This document shows, in pieces, positions 34,895 through 43,557 of a stretch of 64,000 nucleotides of DNA. The notes below the pieces were generated by a model. The model saw only the letters and a list, made by a program, of their open reading frames with translations, made no database searches and was not told the origin of the DNA. The DNA is taken from assembly GCF_033705735.1 (NCBI RefSeq), contig NZ_CP131131.1:372001-436000 (forward strand), given 5' to 3'. Position 1 is the first letter of the stretch; each line of letters begins with the position of its first letter. A program made the position numbers and the translations under genes. This DNA is from Shinella zoogloeoides (GTDB lineage Bacteria > Pseudomonadota > Alphaproteobacteria > Rhizobiales > Rhizobiaceae).

Positions 34895-35257
34895 TCAGGC
34901 GACTTGGCTGCGCGCGGGCAGGTTAAAGACTGCCACGAGAAGGGAAACGGCAAGGACAATTGCCGGCGCTGTGGAATGGTCGTAGTCACCATGGACAAGG
35001 GTGGTCAGGGTCGCCGCCGCCATGACGATGGCGCCCAGAGTTGCACCGTAAAGACGGGTCCCGTGTCCGATCAGGAGCAACGCCGCGCAAAGCTCTAAGA
35101 GAGCGGTCAGGTAATGGAACCAGCCTGGATAGCCCCAACGGGCATAAGCGGCGGCGTAATCGGCAGATAGGAACGTATTTCCGCAGGCACCGAACAGGAA
35201 GAACGCCGTGAGCAACCACGCCACAACGGCTTTGTACGACAGGACGGTTTTATTCAT
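34895..35257 (-). CDS. DoxX/DoxD-like small membrane protein
   Basis: A 120-residue protein with four hydrophobic helices (VVAWLLTAFFLFGACGN, WFHYLTALLELCAALLLIG, ATLGAIVMAAATLTTLVHG and IVLAVSLLVAVFNL), as in DoxX-like proteins. It is first in the operon with the MFS exporter, 23 bp upstream of it. Its role in this context is unknown; DoxX relatives are linked to redox and membrane stress. Confidence 0.78.
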   Translation of the reverse strand: MNKTVLSYKAVVAWLLTAFFLFGACGNTFLSADYAAAYARWGYPGWFHYLTALLELCAALLLIGHGTRLYGATLGAIVMAAATLTTLVHGDYDHSTAPAIVLAVSLLVAVFNLPARSQVA

Positions 35258-35372
35258 GATACCCCTTCAAGGAGATGCGGCCGCCTCGATCCGATTGAAC
35301 TGGACGCGCGGCATCTTCTATAATAGATTGAACAGCAACTCTAATTATTCGAAATTTTGACAGGTCGTCAAG

Positions 35373-35394
35373 ATAGATCGATCGATCGCTCTAT
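35373..35394. promoter_or_regulatory. 22-bp near-perfect dyad, candidate TetR operator
   Basis: ATAGATCGATCG (35373-35384) is followed by a half-site that inverts it with one mismatched pair (ATCGCTCTAT). It is 12 bp upstream of the tetR ATG and 116 bp from the divergent DoxX start, the usual place for an autoregulating TetR operator. Confidence 0.65.
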
Positions 35395-35406
35395 TTAGGA
35401 GGGCAT

Positions 35407-36015
35407 ATGGGCCGCGTACGTGTACCGGAGCAGCATGAAGGAAAGAGGAAGGAGATATTGGACGCAGCCCATCGCTGCTTTTTGCGATATGGGCTGCAGG
35501 GTGCCTCGATCTCGATGATCTGCAAGGAAGCGGGGATGAGTCCGGGCCACCTCTACCACTACTTCCCCAGCAAGGATGCGATCATCGAGCAGATGGCAGA
35601 CGAATATCTTTCGACGCTGCACACCTATTTTGGTCGACAGGAGACAGGGGATGTGGCGACGGTGCTGCTGTCGGAAATCTGGAGTATGTCGAGCTGGGAC
35701 GACACGGCGCATTGCCGCATTCTATTCGAACTCCTGGCTGAAGCCGGCCGCAACGATCGCGTCCGCGACATTCTTGCCGACAACACCGCAGGAGTGAGGA
35801 AACTGCTTGCGCAAACCCTGAGGGCAGGTCAGGCAAAAGGCGAGGTCGATCGCGGTCTGGACCCTGAACACACCGCCGCGATGCTGATTGCGATCGTCGA
35901 CGCCGCCCCGATGCTGCCGCTGATGGTGCCGGGCATCGGCTTTGACGAGAGCAGAAAACTCATGACCGCGATGGTCAGGCGATTTCTTGAGCCGAAGGCG
36001 GCCGAGCAGTCATAA
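35407..36015 (+). CDS. TetR/AcrR-family repressor
   Basis: A 202-residue regulator. The N-terminal helix-turn-helix (KRKEILDAAHRCFLRYGLQGASISMICKEAGMSPGHLYHYFPSKDAIIEQM, residues 13-62) is followed by a helical ligand domain. AGGAGG precedes the ATG. It is divergent from the DoxX-MFS operon, with the dyad at 35373-35394 between them. It most likely represses the exporter until its ligand binds. Confidence 0.92.
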   Translation: MGRVRVPEQHEGKRKEILDAAHRCFLRYGLQGASISMICKEAGMSPGHLYHYFPSKDAIIEQMADEYLSTLHTYFGRQETGDVATVLLSEIWSMSSWDDTAHCRILFELLAEAGRNDRVRDILADNTAGVRKLLAQTLRAGQAKGEVDRGLDPEHTAAMLIAIVDAAPMLPLMVPGIGFDESRKLMTAMVRRFLEPKAAEQS

Positions 36016-36322
36016 GTATAAAACCGCGTCATTTAGCAGCACGTTCCGGCCCTCGCATCAATCTATCTATCAACACGCCGCCGTCCATGATCGGAGTGCG
36101 GCTCCGTCGCGTCGGTCAGACAGGCGCTCAGGATTCGCCTATGCCTGGGCGGCCATCCACCGGACGATTTGAAAAAGGGCGCTGATTGTGTTCGCCGAAC
36201 TGATCGTTTCATTGGAACTCACATCGTCTCTCTTCGCGGACTGGACGCTGCAGCGGTGATGGAAGCGCTGCACAATCTGCCGTTCGTGTCCGCAAATCTC
36301 GATGTGGCGGCGTATGCGGATA
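36016..36322. other. Gap between TetR and ClpP genes
   Basis: About 300 bp. A plus-strand frame ending at about 36345 contains VSLRGLDAAAVMEALHNLP and [14 protein letters not shown], with coding-like composition. It has no start codon or ribosome site and runs into clpP, so it is at most a fragment of an unknown gene. Confidence 0.3.
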
Positions 36323-36949
36323 TCAGATTAGCGGCGTGGTCGTGACCGGAGGTTCCTCGCTGTGTTCCAGGATGCGGTCGATTAGACCCCATTCAAGCGC
36401 TTCTTCCGCTGTCATGAAACGGTCACGGTCCATCGCGCGCTCGAATTCCTCATAGGAGCGTCCGCAATGCTCGGCGTAAAGACGTGTCATCCGCTGTTTG
36501 GTCTTCAGGATTTCCTCGACATGGATGAGCATGTCCGACGCCTGCCCCTGGAAACCGCCGGACGGCTGATGGACGAGTATGCTGGCATTGGGCAAGGCGG
36601 CGCGCTGGCCGGGTTCGCCCGCCATCAGCAGGAACGATCCCATCGAGCGAGCGGTGCCCATGCACAGAGTATGCACGGGTGCGCGGATGTATCGCATGGT
36701 GTCATACATGGCGAGGCCGCTGGTCACGACCCCGCCTGGCGAATTGATATAGAGATTGATCGGCTTCTTCGGGCTTTCCGCCTCCAAGAACAGCATCTGC
36801 GCACACACCAGTGCCGAAACGGCATCGTTCACCTCGCCATTGAGGAAGATGATGCGCTCGCGCAGAAGGCGGGAGTAGATGTCGAACGACCGTTCCCCTC
36901 TGCTGGATTGTTCTATGACCATGGGGACGAGTTGCATCGCTTCGCACAT
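36323..36949 (-). CDS. clpP: ClpP-family ATP-dependent protease subunit (paralogue)
   Basis: A 208-residue ClpP peptidase that pairs with ClpX/ClpA to degrade proteins. The N-terminus [32 protein letters not shown] matches the housekeeping enzyme (start 36949 or 36937). The Ser-His-Asp triad is present: [18 protein letters not shown] and [18 protein letters not shown] replaces the usual GQAASMG. No clpX or tig is adjacent, so this is probably an extra copy, as is common in rhizobia. It is probably transcribed alone. Confidence 0.92.
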   Translation of the reverse strand: MCEAMQLVPMVIEQSSRGERSFDIYSRLLRERIIFLNGEVNDAVSALVCAQMLFLEAESPKKPINLYINSPGGVVTSGLAMYDTMRYIRAPVHTLCMGTARSMGSFLLMAGEPGQRAALPNASILVHQPSGGFQGQASDMLIHVEEILKTKQRMTRLYAEHCGRSYEEFERAMDRDRFMTAEEALEWGLIDRILEHSEEPPVTTTPLI

Positions 36950-36992
36950 CGGCGAACTCCATTTTCCCGAATTTGGCGGAAATCCCGCCGCG

Positions 36993-37352
36993 TCAAGCGG
37001 CGAGCATGAAGGGTAGGCTGTTGTTGTTGGCCGCCGCTGTGGCCATCCGGTCGAACCTTGCGCCCGTCATTTCGTGGATGATGCGCAAACTGGTTCCGCC
37101 GACCGCGTTCGGGGCGATCCTGAACGTCACAGTGCTTTCAAGAAATGGCGGCGCACTGTCGCGCATCCTGTAGCGGATTTCCTCGCCGGGCGTGACGGAG
37201 TCCGCTTCGGGATCGGCCAGTGCCTCCTTCGGCAGCCAGTGTTCCCGAAACTCCGGAATGCTGATCGCCCGCCAGACCTTTTGCGGCGGCTCGTCGAGCT
37301 CATATTCAAGTTCGATGCCATTTTTCTGCTCTTCGATCTTTCCATGATTCAT
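36993..37352 (-). CDS. SRPBCC/AHSA1-domain protein
   Basis: A 119-residue START-like protein from [31 protein letters not shown]. The family's helix-grip segments and the late [12 protein letters not shown] are visible. The start overlaps the arsR stop (ATGA at 37349-37352). ArsR-AHSA1 pairs are common and act on unknown small ligands. The longer frame upstream lies inside arsR. Confidence 0.85.
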   Translation of the reverse strand: MNHGKIEEQKNGIELEYELDEPPQKVWRAISIPEFREHWLPKEALADPEADSVTPGEEIRYRMRDSAPPFLESTVTFRIAPNAVGGTSLRIIHEMTGARFDRMATAAANNNSLPFMLAA

Positions 37353-37663
37353 TGGTCCATATCCTTCAGCAATACCTTGAGAGCCTCGACGCGCTGAGGC
37401 CAGTAGGCGCGATACTTCTCCAGCCATTCAGCGATGAGGGTGAGCCCTTCCGGATCGACCTCATAGTTCACGAAACGCCCCTGACGTTCCTCTCGCACCA
37501 GTTTCGCGCTCCGAAGGACCGAGAGATGCTGAGACATCGCCGGCTGGCTGATCTCCATGCCCTCGCGCAGGGCACTGGCATTCATGCCGCCTTCTGCCAG
37601 CTTCTCATAGATCGCGCGGCGGGTCGGGTCGGCCAAGGCTCGGAATATGTCGTTCTCGATCAT
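37349..37663 (-). CDS. ArsR-family transcriptional regulator
   Basis: A 104-residue winged-helix regulator from MIENDIFRALADPTRRAIYEKLAEGG (start 37663). MEISQPAMSQHLSVLRSAKLVREERQGRFVNYEVD forms the recognition helix and wing. No metal-binding Cys pair is seen, so it is probably of the ligand-free or organic-ligand class paired with AHSA1 genes. It is coupled to the AHSA1 gene by a 4-bp overlap; the dyad at 37671 is a likely autoregulatory site. Confidence 0.9.
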   Translation of the reverse strand: MIENDIFRALADPTRRAIYEKLAEGGMNASALREGMEISQPAMSQHLSVLRSAKLVREERQGRFVNYEVDPEGLTLIAEWLEKYRAYWPQRVEALKVLLKDMDQ

Positions 37664-37670
37664 ACCGTCA

Positions 37671-37688
37671 CATAAGCGCACACTTATG
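37671..37688. promoter_or_regulatory. CATAAG-N6-CTTATG dyad, candidate ArsR operator
   Basis: Perfect 6-bp arms at 37671-37676 and 37683-37688, starting 7 bp upstream of the arsR ATG. The position and symmetry suit ArsR autoregulation. Confidence 0.6.
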
Positions 37689-38145
37689 CGATTCGCAAGA
37701 TTAATCGGAAGTCGATTGGTCATTTTTTGGGGCGCGGTCATTGCGATCTATGCGCTTTTGCGTCTTCGCGCGCCCCGCGTGCCGTGTCAGCATTTAACGG
37801 TACGGCCGCCGATTCGATTCCGCTCAAGAGCAAAATCAATGTGGCAATCAGTTCTCGCGCCATTTCTAGAGCCATCGCGCGATTCCTGCGGCCCTGCCGA
37901 AAGGTTTAGCTCCAGCCATCTCATACGCCTCCACGATGGGCTTGAAGTCGAGGCAGAGTAGGACGAACTGTCTTTCGCGCAGCTCCCGTTCGATGAGGGT
38001 TGGGCTTGCCCGTCGTCCGACATTCAGTCTTCCGCGTCCGGATCGATGTACCAGGTCGTGATGGTCTTGCTGACTTGGCTAATGATAACTCTGCTGTGAT
38101 CGACTCGTAACAGCCTTTTAGGTCACTGTGAGCGGCGCGGTTACT
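37689..38145. other. Gap upstream of ArsR gene
   Basis: About 455 bp with no convincing gene. A minus frame near 38025-38090 reads VIISQVSKTITTWYIDPDAED then stop, and another near 37940-37990 reads ERQFVLLCLDFKPIVEAYEMA. They may be pieces of one decayed gene; I cannot name it. Confidence 0.3.
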
Positions 38146-38961
38146 CTAACCTTTCGATTTTTCCGCAACGATTGCGTAACGGTGCTGAAGCCCACGTGCC
38201 ACGCCTTTGAAGAAACTGAGATTTACTGCCTGCGCGTCGTGAACTCGCCGAAGGTTCGTGTCGATTGTCACTGGCGAGAAGCCAGCCTCTTCGATGAGGC
38301 GTGCCACGGGCTCGGCCCGCGCACCGCCGGAAAAATAGACACGCGACAGGATGCTCTCATGCGTGCCGGCCATGATCGCCGGCGCGTGTGGGGCCTGCGG
38401 CTTGACGAGGCCGGTTCGCTCGAGGAGGGTGGCAAGGCGCTTGACCAGCCGCTCGGCAAGGCCCGCATTGACGAAATCGCCGTCAATGACCAGCAGCTTG
38501 CCGCCCGGTTTGAGGACCCGTAGCCACTCGCGGAAACAGGTTTCGGGATCGACCAGCGTCCAGACGAGATGGCGGGTGACGATCACGTCGTAGCTGTCGT
38601 CTGCCTCGAGCGTGTTCTCGGCATCGCCGAGATGGAAGCGGATGGAGCGGCCGCGTGAGGCCGCCTTGGCGCGCGCCCGTTCCAGCATGGCTTCCGACCA
38701 GTCGATGCCGGTGACGCGATAGCCCAGATCATCCATTAGATGGGAGATCACGCCCGTGCCGCTGGCAAGGTCGAGCGCCTTGCGGCCGGCGCCCCAGCCA
38801 AGATGCCGCTCGATGAGTTCATGCCAGGCAGCCCGTTCCTCTTCGGAGAAAATTTCATGGCCGGGCGACTGGTCGAAAGTCGCCGCGCGGGCGGACCAGT
38901 AAGCCTTGATCTCATCACGCAACGTGAAGTTGGCGCCATCCGCCATTGGCTCGCTCTGCAT
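38146..38961 (-). CDS. Class I SAM-dependent methyltransferase, divergent from iron ABC operon
   Basis: A 271-residue methyltransferase. Motif I is ALDLASGTGVISHLM; GYRVTGIDWSEAMLERA, IRFHLGDAENTL and LRVLKPGGKLLVIDGDF follow. It starts at 38961 or 38946 (MADGANFTLRDEI). It diverges from the siderophore ABC operon at 39057 and shares its promoter region, a linkage I recall from other rhizobia. A role in siderophore or metallophore modification is plausible but not shown. Confidence 0.85.
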   Translation of the reverse strand: MQSEPMADGANFTLRDEIKAYWSARAATFDQSPGHEIFSEEERAAWHELIERHLGWGAGRKALDLASGTGVISHLMDDLGYRVTGIDWSEAMLERARAKAASRGRSIRFHLGDAENTLEADDSYDVIVTRHLVWTLVDPETCFREWLRVLKPGGKLLVIDGDFVNAGLAERLVKRLATLLERTGLVKPQAPHAPAIMAGTHESILSRVYFSGGARAEPVARLIEEAGFSPVTIDTNLRRVHDAQAVNLSFFKGVARGLQHRYAIVAEKSKG

Positions 38962-39056
38962 GTTGTTGCCCTCATTTCCAGATTCGAACGCTTCTAAAAG
39001 ATAAAACTTGACTATGAAAGTCGCCTAATAATACCTGCCGGAAGTTTTCACTGGAG

Positions 39057-40196
39057 ATGAAACCCATGCGTCTTTCAGGCAAGTCGGCAATATTCGCCCT
39101 CGGCCTTCTCCTGTCCACCGCGCTTCCGACTATGGCCGAGCCGATCGTCGTGAAGGACGTGACGGGCCGCGACGTTGAAGTCGATGTGCCGGTCAAGCAC
39201 GTCATCCTCGGCGAAGGCCGGCAGATTTACTTCCTCGCCGCCCTCGACAAGGAAAACCCGTTCCAGCATGTCGTCGGCTGGCGCGACGACCTGCCGAAGG
39301 CCGATCCGGAATCCTACGCCGCCTATCTCGCGAAATATCCGGAAATCGCCAAGCTGCCGACCTTCGGCGGCATGAAGGAGGGCACGTTCGACATCGAGCA
39401 GGCGGTAGCCCTGAAGCCCGACGTCATCCTGATGAATGTCGACGCCAAGACCGCGACGGAAGAGGCCGGCTATATCGAGAAGCTCGCCAAGGTCGGCATT
39501 CCGCTCGTCTATGTCGACTTCCGCGAAAAGCCGATGGAGAACACCGAGCCGAGCATGCGCGTCATGGGCACGCTGATGGGCAAGGAGAAGCTCGCGGAGG
39601 ACTTCATTGCCTTCCGAGCCGATGCCATCAGGAAGGTCACGGATGTCCTGGAGAAGAGCAATCCCGCAAAGCCGGTCGTCTTCATGGAACGGGCAGGGGG
39701 ATATTCCGACGATTGCTGCATGTCCTTCGGCAACGAGAACTTCGGCAAGATGGTCGAGCTCGCCGGCGGCACGAACATGGCCAAGGACATCATTCCCGGC
39801 ACGTTCGGCGCGGTCAATCCGGAGCAGATCATCGCCTCCAATCCTGACCAGGTCATCATCACCGGCGGCATGTGGGAAGGCTATGTTCCCGGCGGCAACT
39901 GGATCGGCGTCGGTTATGGCGCGGATGCCGCGGAGGCGCACCGGAAGCTGGAAAACCTGACGAAGCGCCCGGCCTTTACCGGCATCAAGGCGGTCAAGGA
40001 CGGCAATATCCACGCGATCTGGCACCAGTTCTACAACAATCCCTACCAATTCGTCGCGATACAACAGATCGCCAAGTGGCTCCACCCCGACCTCTTCAAG
40101 GATCTAGACCCGGAAGCGACCTTCAAGGAACTGCATGAGCGCTTCCTGCCGCTCGATTACAAGCCGGGATATTTCGTCTCGCTGAAGGGTGAATAG
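39057..40196 (+). CDS. Iron-siderophore-type ABC substrate-binding protein
   Basis: A 379-residue periplasmic binding protein of the FecB/FhuD class (PF01497). The signal peptide is KSAIFALGLLLSTALPTMAEP. VVKDVTGRDVEVDVPVKHVILGEGR is followed by LKPDVILMNVDAKTATEE and DQVIITGGMWEG. The start is at 39057 or 39066. It is first in the operon with a FecCD permease and ATPase. Iron control (RirA/Irr/Fur) is expected; a GACT-N5-AGTC dyad at 39010-39022 is the only symmetry seen in the promoter. Confidence 0.9.
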   Translation: MKPMRLSGKSAIFALGLLLSTALPTMAEPIVVKDVTGRDVEVDVPVKHVILGEGRQIYFLAALDKENPFQHVVGWRDDLPKADPESYAAYLAKYPEIAKLPTFGGMKEGTFDIEQAVALKPDVILMNVDAKTATEEAGYIEKLAKVGIPLVYVDFREKPMENTEPSMRVMGTLMGKEKLAEDFIAFRADAIRKVTDVLEKSNPAKPVVFMERAGGYSDDCCMSFGNENFGKMVELAGGTNMAKDIIPGTFGAVNPEQIIASNPDQVIITGGMWEGYVPGGNWIGVGYGADAAEAHRKLENLTKRPAFTGIKAVKDGNIHAIWHQFYNNPYQFVAIQQIAKWLHPDLFKDLDPEATFKELHERFLPLDYKPGYFVSLKGE

Positions 40197-40199
40197 GCA

Positions 40200-41264
40200 A
40201 TGAGCGCTGCGGCGATCGAAACGAAGGTAACGGGGCGCGATCAGTATCGCGCCCTTGCCTTTCGGCGCATTCTCATCCTGAGCGGCCTTGCGGTCGCGCT
40301 GGCGGCCAGCATTGCCATCGACATGGCGCTGGGGCCGGCGAACTACAGCCTCTCGCAGGTGCTTTCCGCGCTCTTCTCACCTGAAACGGCGGGTGATCAA
40401 CTGCGTGTCGTCATCTGGGACATCCGCATGCCGATCGCGCTGATGGCCGTGATGGTCGGGGCGTCGCTTTCTGTCGCCGGTGCACAGATGCAGACGATCC
40501 TGTCGAACCCGCTCGCCAGTCCCTTCACTCTCGGTATTTCGGCCGCCGCCAGCTTCGGCGCGGCGCTGGGGCTTGTCGGCGGCGTCGCGATCTTTCCGGG
40601 CGCGGTTCAGTACATGGTGCCGGTAAATGCTTTCGTCATGGCCATGGTGGCGGCGCTGTTCATCCATTTCGCCTCGACGCTGCGCGGCGTCACCGTCGAG
40701 ACGATCGTGTTGCTCGGCATCGCGTTGGTCTTCACCTTCAACGCGGCCCTGTCGCTGCTCGAATATCTTGCTTCCGAACAGGCGCTGGCGGCCGTCGTGT
40801 TCTGGACGATGGGCAGCCTGACCAAGGCGACCTGGGGCAAGGTTTTCGTCACCGCCGCCATCCTGGTCGTGACGCTGCCGCTCTTCATCCGCAATGCCTG
40901 GGCGCTGACGGCTCTGCGGCTCGGCGACGACAAGGCGGCAAGCATGGGGGTGAACGTGCGCCGCCTGCGCCTTCATACGATGCTCGTCGTCAGCCTGCTG
41001 GCCGCCATTCCCGTCTCCTTCGTGGGCACGATCGGTTTCGTCGGTCTTGTCGGCCCGCATATCGCGCGCATGGTCGTTGGCGAGGACCAGCGCTTCTTCC
41101 TGCCGGGCGCCATGATCTGCGGAGCGCTGCTGCTCTCGGCGACCTCAGTCGTCAGCAAGGTTCTGATCCCGGGTGCCATCCTGCCGATCGGTGTCATCAC
41201 CGCGCTTGTCGGCGTGCCCTTCTTCTTCGTCCTGATTTTCTCGAACCGGAGGCGGGCATGGTAA
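40200..41264 (+). CDS. FecCD-family ABC transporter permease
   Basis: A 354-residue inner-membrane permease with about ten helices. IRMPIALMAVMVGASLSVAGAQMQTILSNPLASPFTLGISAAASFGA is the family's hallmark. The ATPase-contact region GTIGFVGLVGPHIARMVVGEDQRFFLPGA is also present. It begins 3 bp after the binding-protein stop and overlaps the ATPase start by 7 bp. It probably works as a homodimer. Confidence 0.94.
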   Translation: MSAAAIETKVTGRDQYRALAFRRILILSGLAVALAASIAIDMALGPANYSLSQVLSALFSPETAGDQLRVVIWDIRMPIALMAVMVGASLSVAGAQMQTILSNPLASPFTLGISAAASFGAALGLVGGVAIFPGAVQYMVPVNAFVMAMVAALFIHFASTLRGVTVETIVLLGIALVFTFNAALSLLEYLASEQALAAVVFWTMGSLTKATWGKVFVTAAILVVTLPLFIRNAWALTALRLGDDKAASMGVNVRRLRLHTMLVVSLLAAIPVSFVGTIGFVGLVGPHIARMVVGEDQRFFLPGAMICGALLLSATSVVSKVLIPGAILPIGVITALVGVPFFFVLIFSNRRRAW

Positions 41265-42010
41265 GCTTGGTGCTGAAGGACCTCGGCGCCAGCTATGGCC
41301 GCACGACGGTTTTGTCCAAGGTGGCGATCGAGCTTTTGACGCCCGGCGCGACCACGGCCGTGATCGGGCCGAACGCCGCGGGAAAATCGACGCTTTTCAA
41401 GCGCATCGCCGGCCTGATTTCCGGTCCCGGGGTCGTCCAGCTTTCCGACGCGACGCGTGGTGATCGGGCGATCTGTTATATGCCGCAGGATACCGGCTCG
41501 AACGCCGTGCTCACGGTCTACGAATCGCTGCTGCTTGCCACCAAACAGGGTGGAAGCTGGCGTGTGCAGGACGACGAACTGTTCGAGATCGACGTGATCC
41601 TGAAGGCGCTGCGCATCGAAGATCTTGCGTTTCGCGGCCTGGACGCCCTTTCAGGCGGTCAGAGGCAGCTTGTCTCCCTCGGGCAGGCGCTGGTGCGCAA
41701 GCCGGAAGTCCTGCTGATGGACGAGCCGACCTCCGCGCTCGACCTGCATCGCCAGATCGACGTCCTCGAGTTTGTCGCCGGGCTTGCCGCTCGCACCGGT
41801 ATGATCGTGCTCATCGCGCTGCACGATCTCAATCACGCGCTCCGCTACTGCACAAACACGATCGTCATCGCCGATGGCGAAATGGCTTCGAGCGGTGCGA
41901 CGGCGGACGTGATCACTCCGGCGATGCTGCGCGATATCTATCGTGTTGACGCACGGATCGAAGCTTGCTCGCGTGGCCGCCCCATGGTCATCGTCGACGG
42001 CGCGCTGTGA
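41258..42010 (+). CDS. FecE-family ABC transporter ATP-binding protein
   Basis: A 250-residue ATPase. Walker A is GPNAAGKST, the signature is LSGGQRQLVSLGQAL, Walker B is VLLMDEPTSALDLH and the switch is IALHDLNHALRYC. The fused-looking C-terminus (YRVDARIEACSRGRPMVIVDG) is normal for siderophore ATPases. It is the last gene of the three-gene iron uptake operon. About 250 bp of gene-free sequence follow. Confidence 0.94.
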   Translation: MVSLVLKDLGASYGRTTVLSKVAIELLTPGATTAVIGPNAAGKSTLFKRIAGLISGPGVVQLSDATRGDRAICYMPQDTGSNAVLTVYESLLLATKQGGSWRVQDDELFEIDVILKALRIEDLAFRGLDALSGGQRQLVSLGQALVRKPEVLLMDEPTSALDLHRQIDVLEFVAGLAARTGMIVLIALHDLNHALRYCTNTIVIADGEMASSGATADVITPAMLRDIYRVDARIEACSRGRPMVIVDGAL

Positions 42011-42259
42011 CGATGTCGAGGCGATCGGTCTGCCTGGGAAGCATGCCATCCCTGCGATCTGCCCGTCGCTTGCATCAGAACAAAGAGTGCCAACCTGCAG
42101 AATTGGGCGCGAGCGATCGCGGTTGCAAGCTCGCCAACCCGTTGGGTAGAAGTCGATCTTCGATATCGCAGTTTCATTCTAACGGCCAATCACTCTTTTG
42201 GAGTGGAACTATGCCAGCGCCTGATGCCGTCATCGCGTGCAGCAAACTTATTAAGTGGA

Positions 42260-42640
42260 TCGAGGGTGCCCCGGCTGACCGGCCGGTTCGACAGCCGCGC
42301 GGGTAAAGCCGCAGCCACGCCACCTGGGGTTTTGGGGGTGTTCTGCAAGGGCGGCGAACATGCCCGCCACGCGCTCGGGCAATGGTCAGGTGGGGTCACC
42401 CAGCCAGTTGCGATAACGTTCCACTGTCGCGCTGTCGCGGGCCTCCAGATAGGCGGCGATCAGAGCATCCTTACTTTGAAAATGGTTGTAGAGGGTGCGT
42501 TTGGTCACGCCGGCGCGCTCGGCAATCGCATCGACACCAACGCTGCGCAGCCCGTGTTCGTAAAACAGGGCCTCTGCCGCGGTGATGATCTTGGCTGCCG
42601 TTGCTTCGGTCGTGTTGATCTGTACTCCATTTGCGTCCTA
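42260..42640 (-). pseudogene. Decayed TetR-family regulator
   Basis: The minus strand reads a TetR start (AAKIITAAEALFYEHGLRSVGVDAIAERAGVTKRTLYNHFQSKDALIAAYL), but no start codon lies in frame; the nearest ATG is one base out of frame. A TGA interrupts it after RNWLGDPT, and the same frame resumes PLPERVAGMFAALAEHPQNPRWRGC before further stops at about 42260. It sits beside a LysE exporter that it may once have controlled. Confidence 0.8.
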
Positions 42641-42787
42641 ACATCCGCGTGGTTGTGCCTCCAGCCGGAAAGAAAGACGATATTGCCGCTATCCACCGTG
42701 CATCTTCAGGCCGGCAACTTGCAACGCACGGCACTGCGATCCTAACCTGCCGCCTTGTTTGCGGCCTATCGGCTGGAGGATATGCTT

Positions 42788-43408
42788 ATGACATTCTTGG
42801 GATCGCTGTCGCTTTTCCTGGCCATGATCGCGCTGGCCGCTCTGCCTAGCTCCAGTGTGGCGCTCGTTGTCGTCCGCTCGGCGACCCGTGGCGTACGCCA
42901 TGGCATTGCGACGTCCCTCGGGATAGCCGTGGGCGACCTGATCTTCGTCGCTTTCGCCGTTGCCGGGCTGGTCGCGATGACCGAAGCGATGGGGGTCTCT
43001 TTTGCCATGATGCGCTACGCCGCAGCAGCCTATCTATTCTGGTTCGGGATCAGCCTGCTGCGAAACGAAACTGCTGCGATCAATGGCGCCGGCGCGGATG
43101 GTCGGGGGGGCGGCCTGTGGATAAGCTTCGCCGCTGGTATCCTGCTGACGCTTGGCGATGTGAAGGCCATCCTTTTCTACGCAGCGCTGTTTCCCTTGTT
43201 TATCGATCTGACCGCTATGACGTTCATCAATGTCGCCTTGATCGCGGCCATCACGTTGATTGCCGTAGCAGGCGTAAAGATCGCTTATGCGATGACCGCG
43301 GCCACGATTGCCAGAGCTTCTCACGGATGGCCCTACCGGCCCGCCGCGCGGCGGGTTGCCGGTGGTGCGATGATCGCAGCGGCCGGGGCTTTGGCCTTGA
43401 AGTCCTAG
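42788..43408 (+). CDS. LysE/RhtB-family exporter
   Basis: A 206-residue inner-membrane protein with about six helices (LGSLSLFLAMIALAALPSSSVALVVV, GVRHGIATSLGIAVGDLIFVAFAVAG, FWFGISLLRN, ILLTLGDVKAILFYAALFPLF). The LysE family exports amino acids or related metabolites. CTGGAGG 8 bp before ATG 42788 decides the start; ATGs at 42755 and 42782 are alternatives. The adjacent dead tetR suggests control has been lost. Confidence 0.86.
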   Translation: MTFLGSLSLFLAMIALAALPSSSVALVVVRSATRGVRHGIATSLGIAVGDLIFVAFAVAGLVAMTEAMGVSFAMMRYAAAAYLFWFGISLLRNETAAINGAGADGRGGGLWISFAAGILLTLGDVKAILFYAALFPLFIDLTAMTFINVALIAAITLIAVAGVKIAYAMTAATIARASHGWPYRPAARRVAGGAMIAAAGALALKS

Positions 43409-43557
43409 AGCCGGTTACTCTTTCCGTCTGAACGGAGTTTTCTGCTCGATCTGAATGCCGTGTGAATAAGTAATCTCGCGATGTGCCGAGGGCCTGCTCC
43501 GTGTCCCAAGCTTCCTGAAGCGCCCGTGAGCGCTTCAGGGTCTCGATTCTAACGTCT

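Noticed and set aside
36090..36345. Plus-strand frame ending [19 protein letters not shown]
   Set aside because: No start codon or ribosome site, and it runs into the clpP 3' end.
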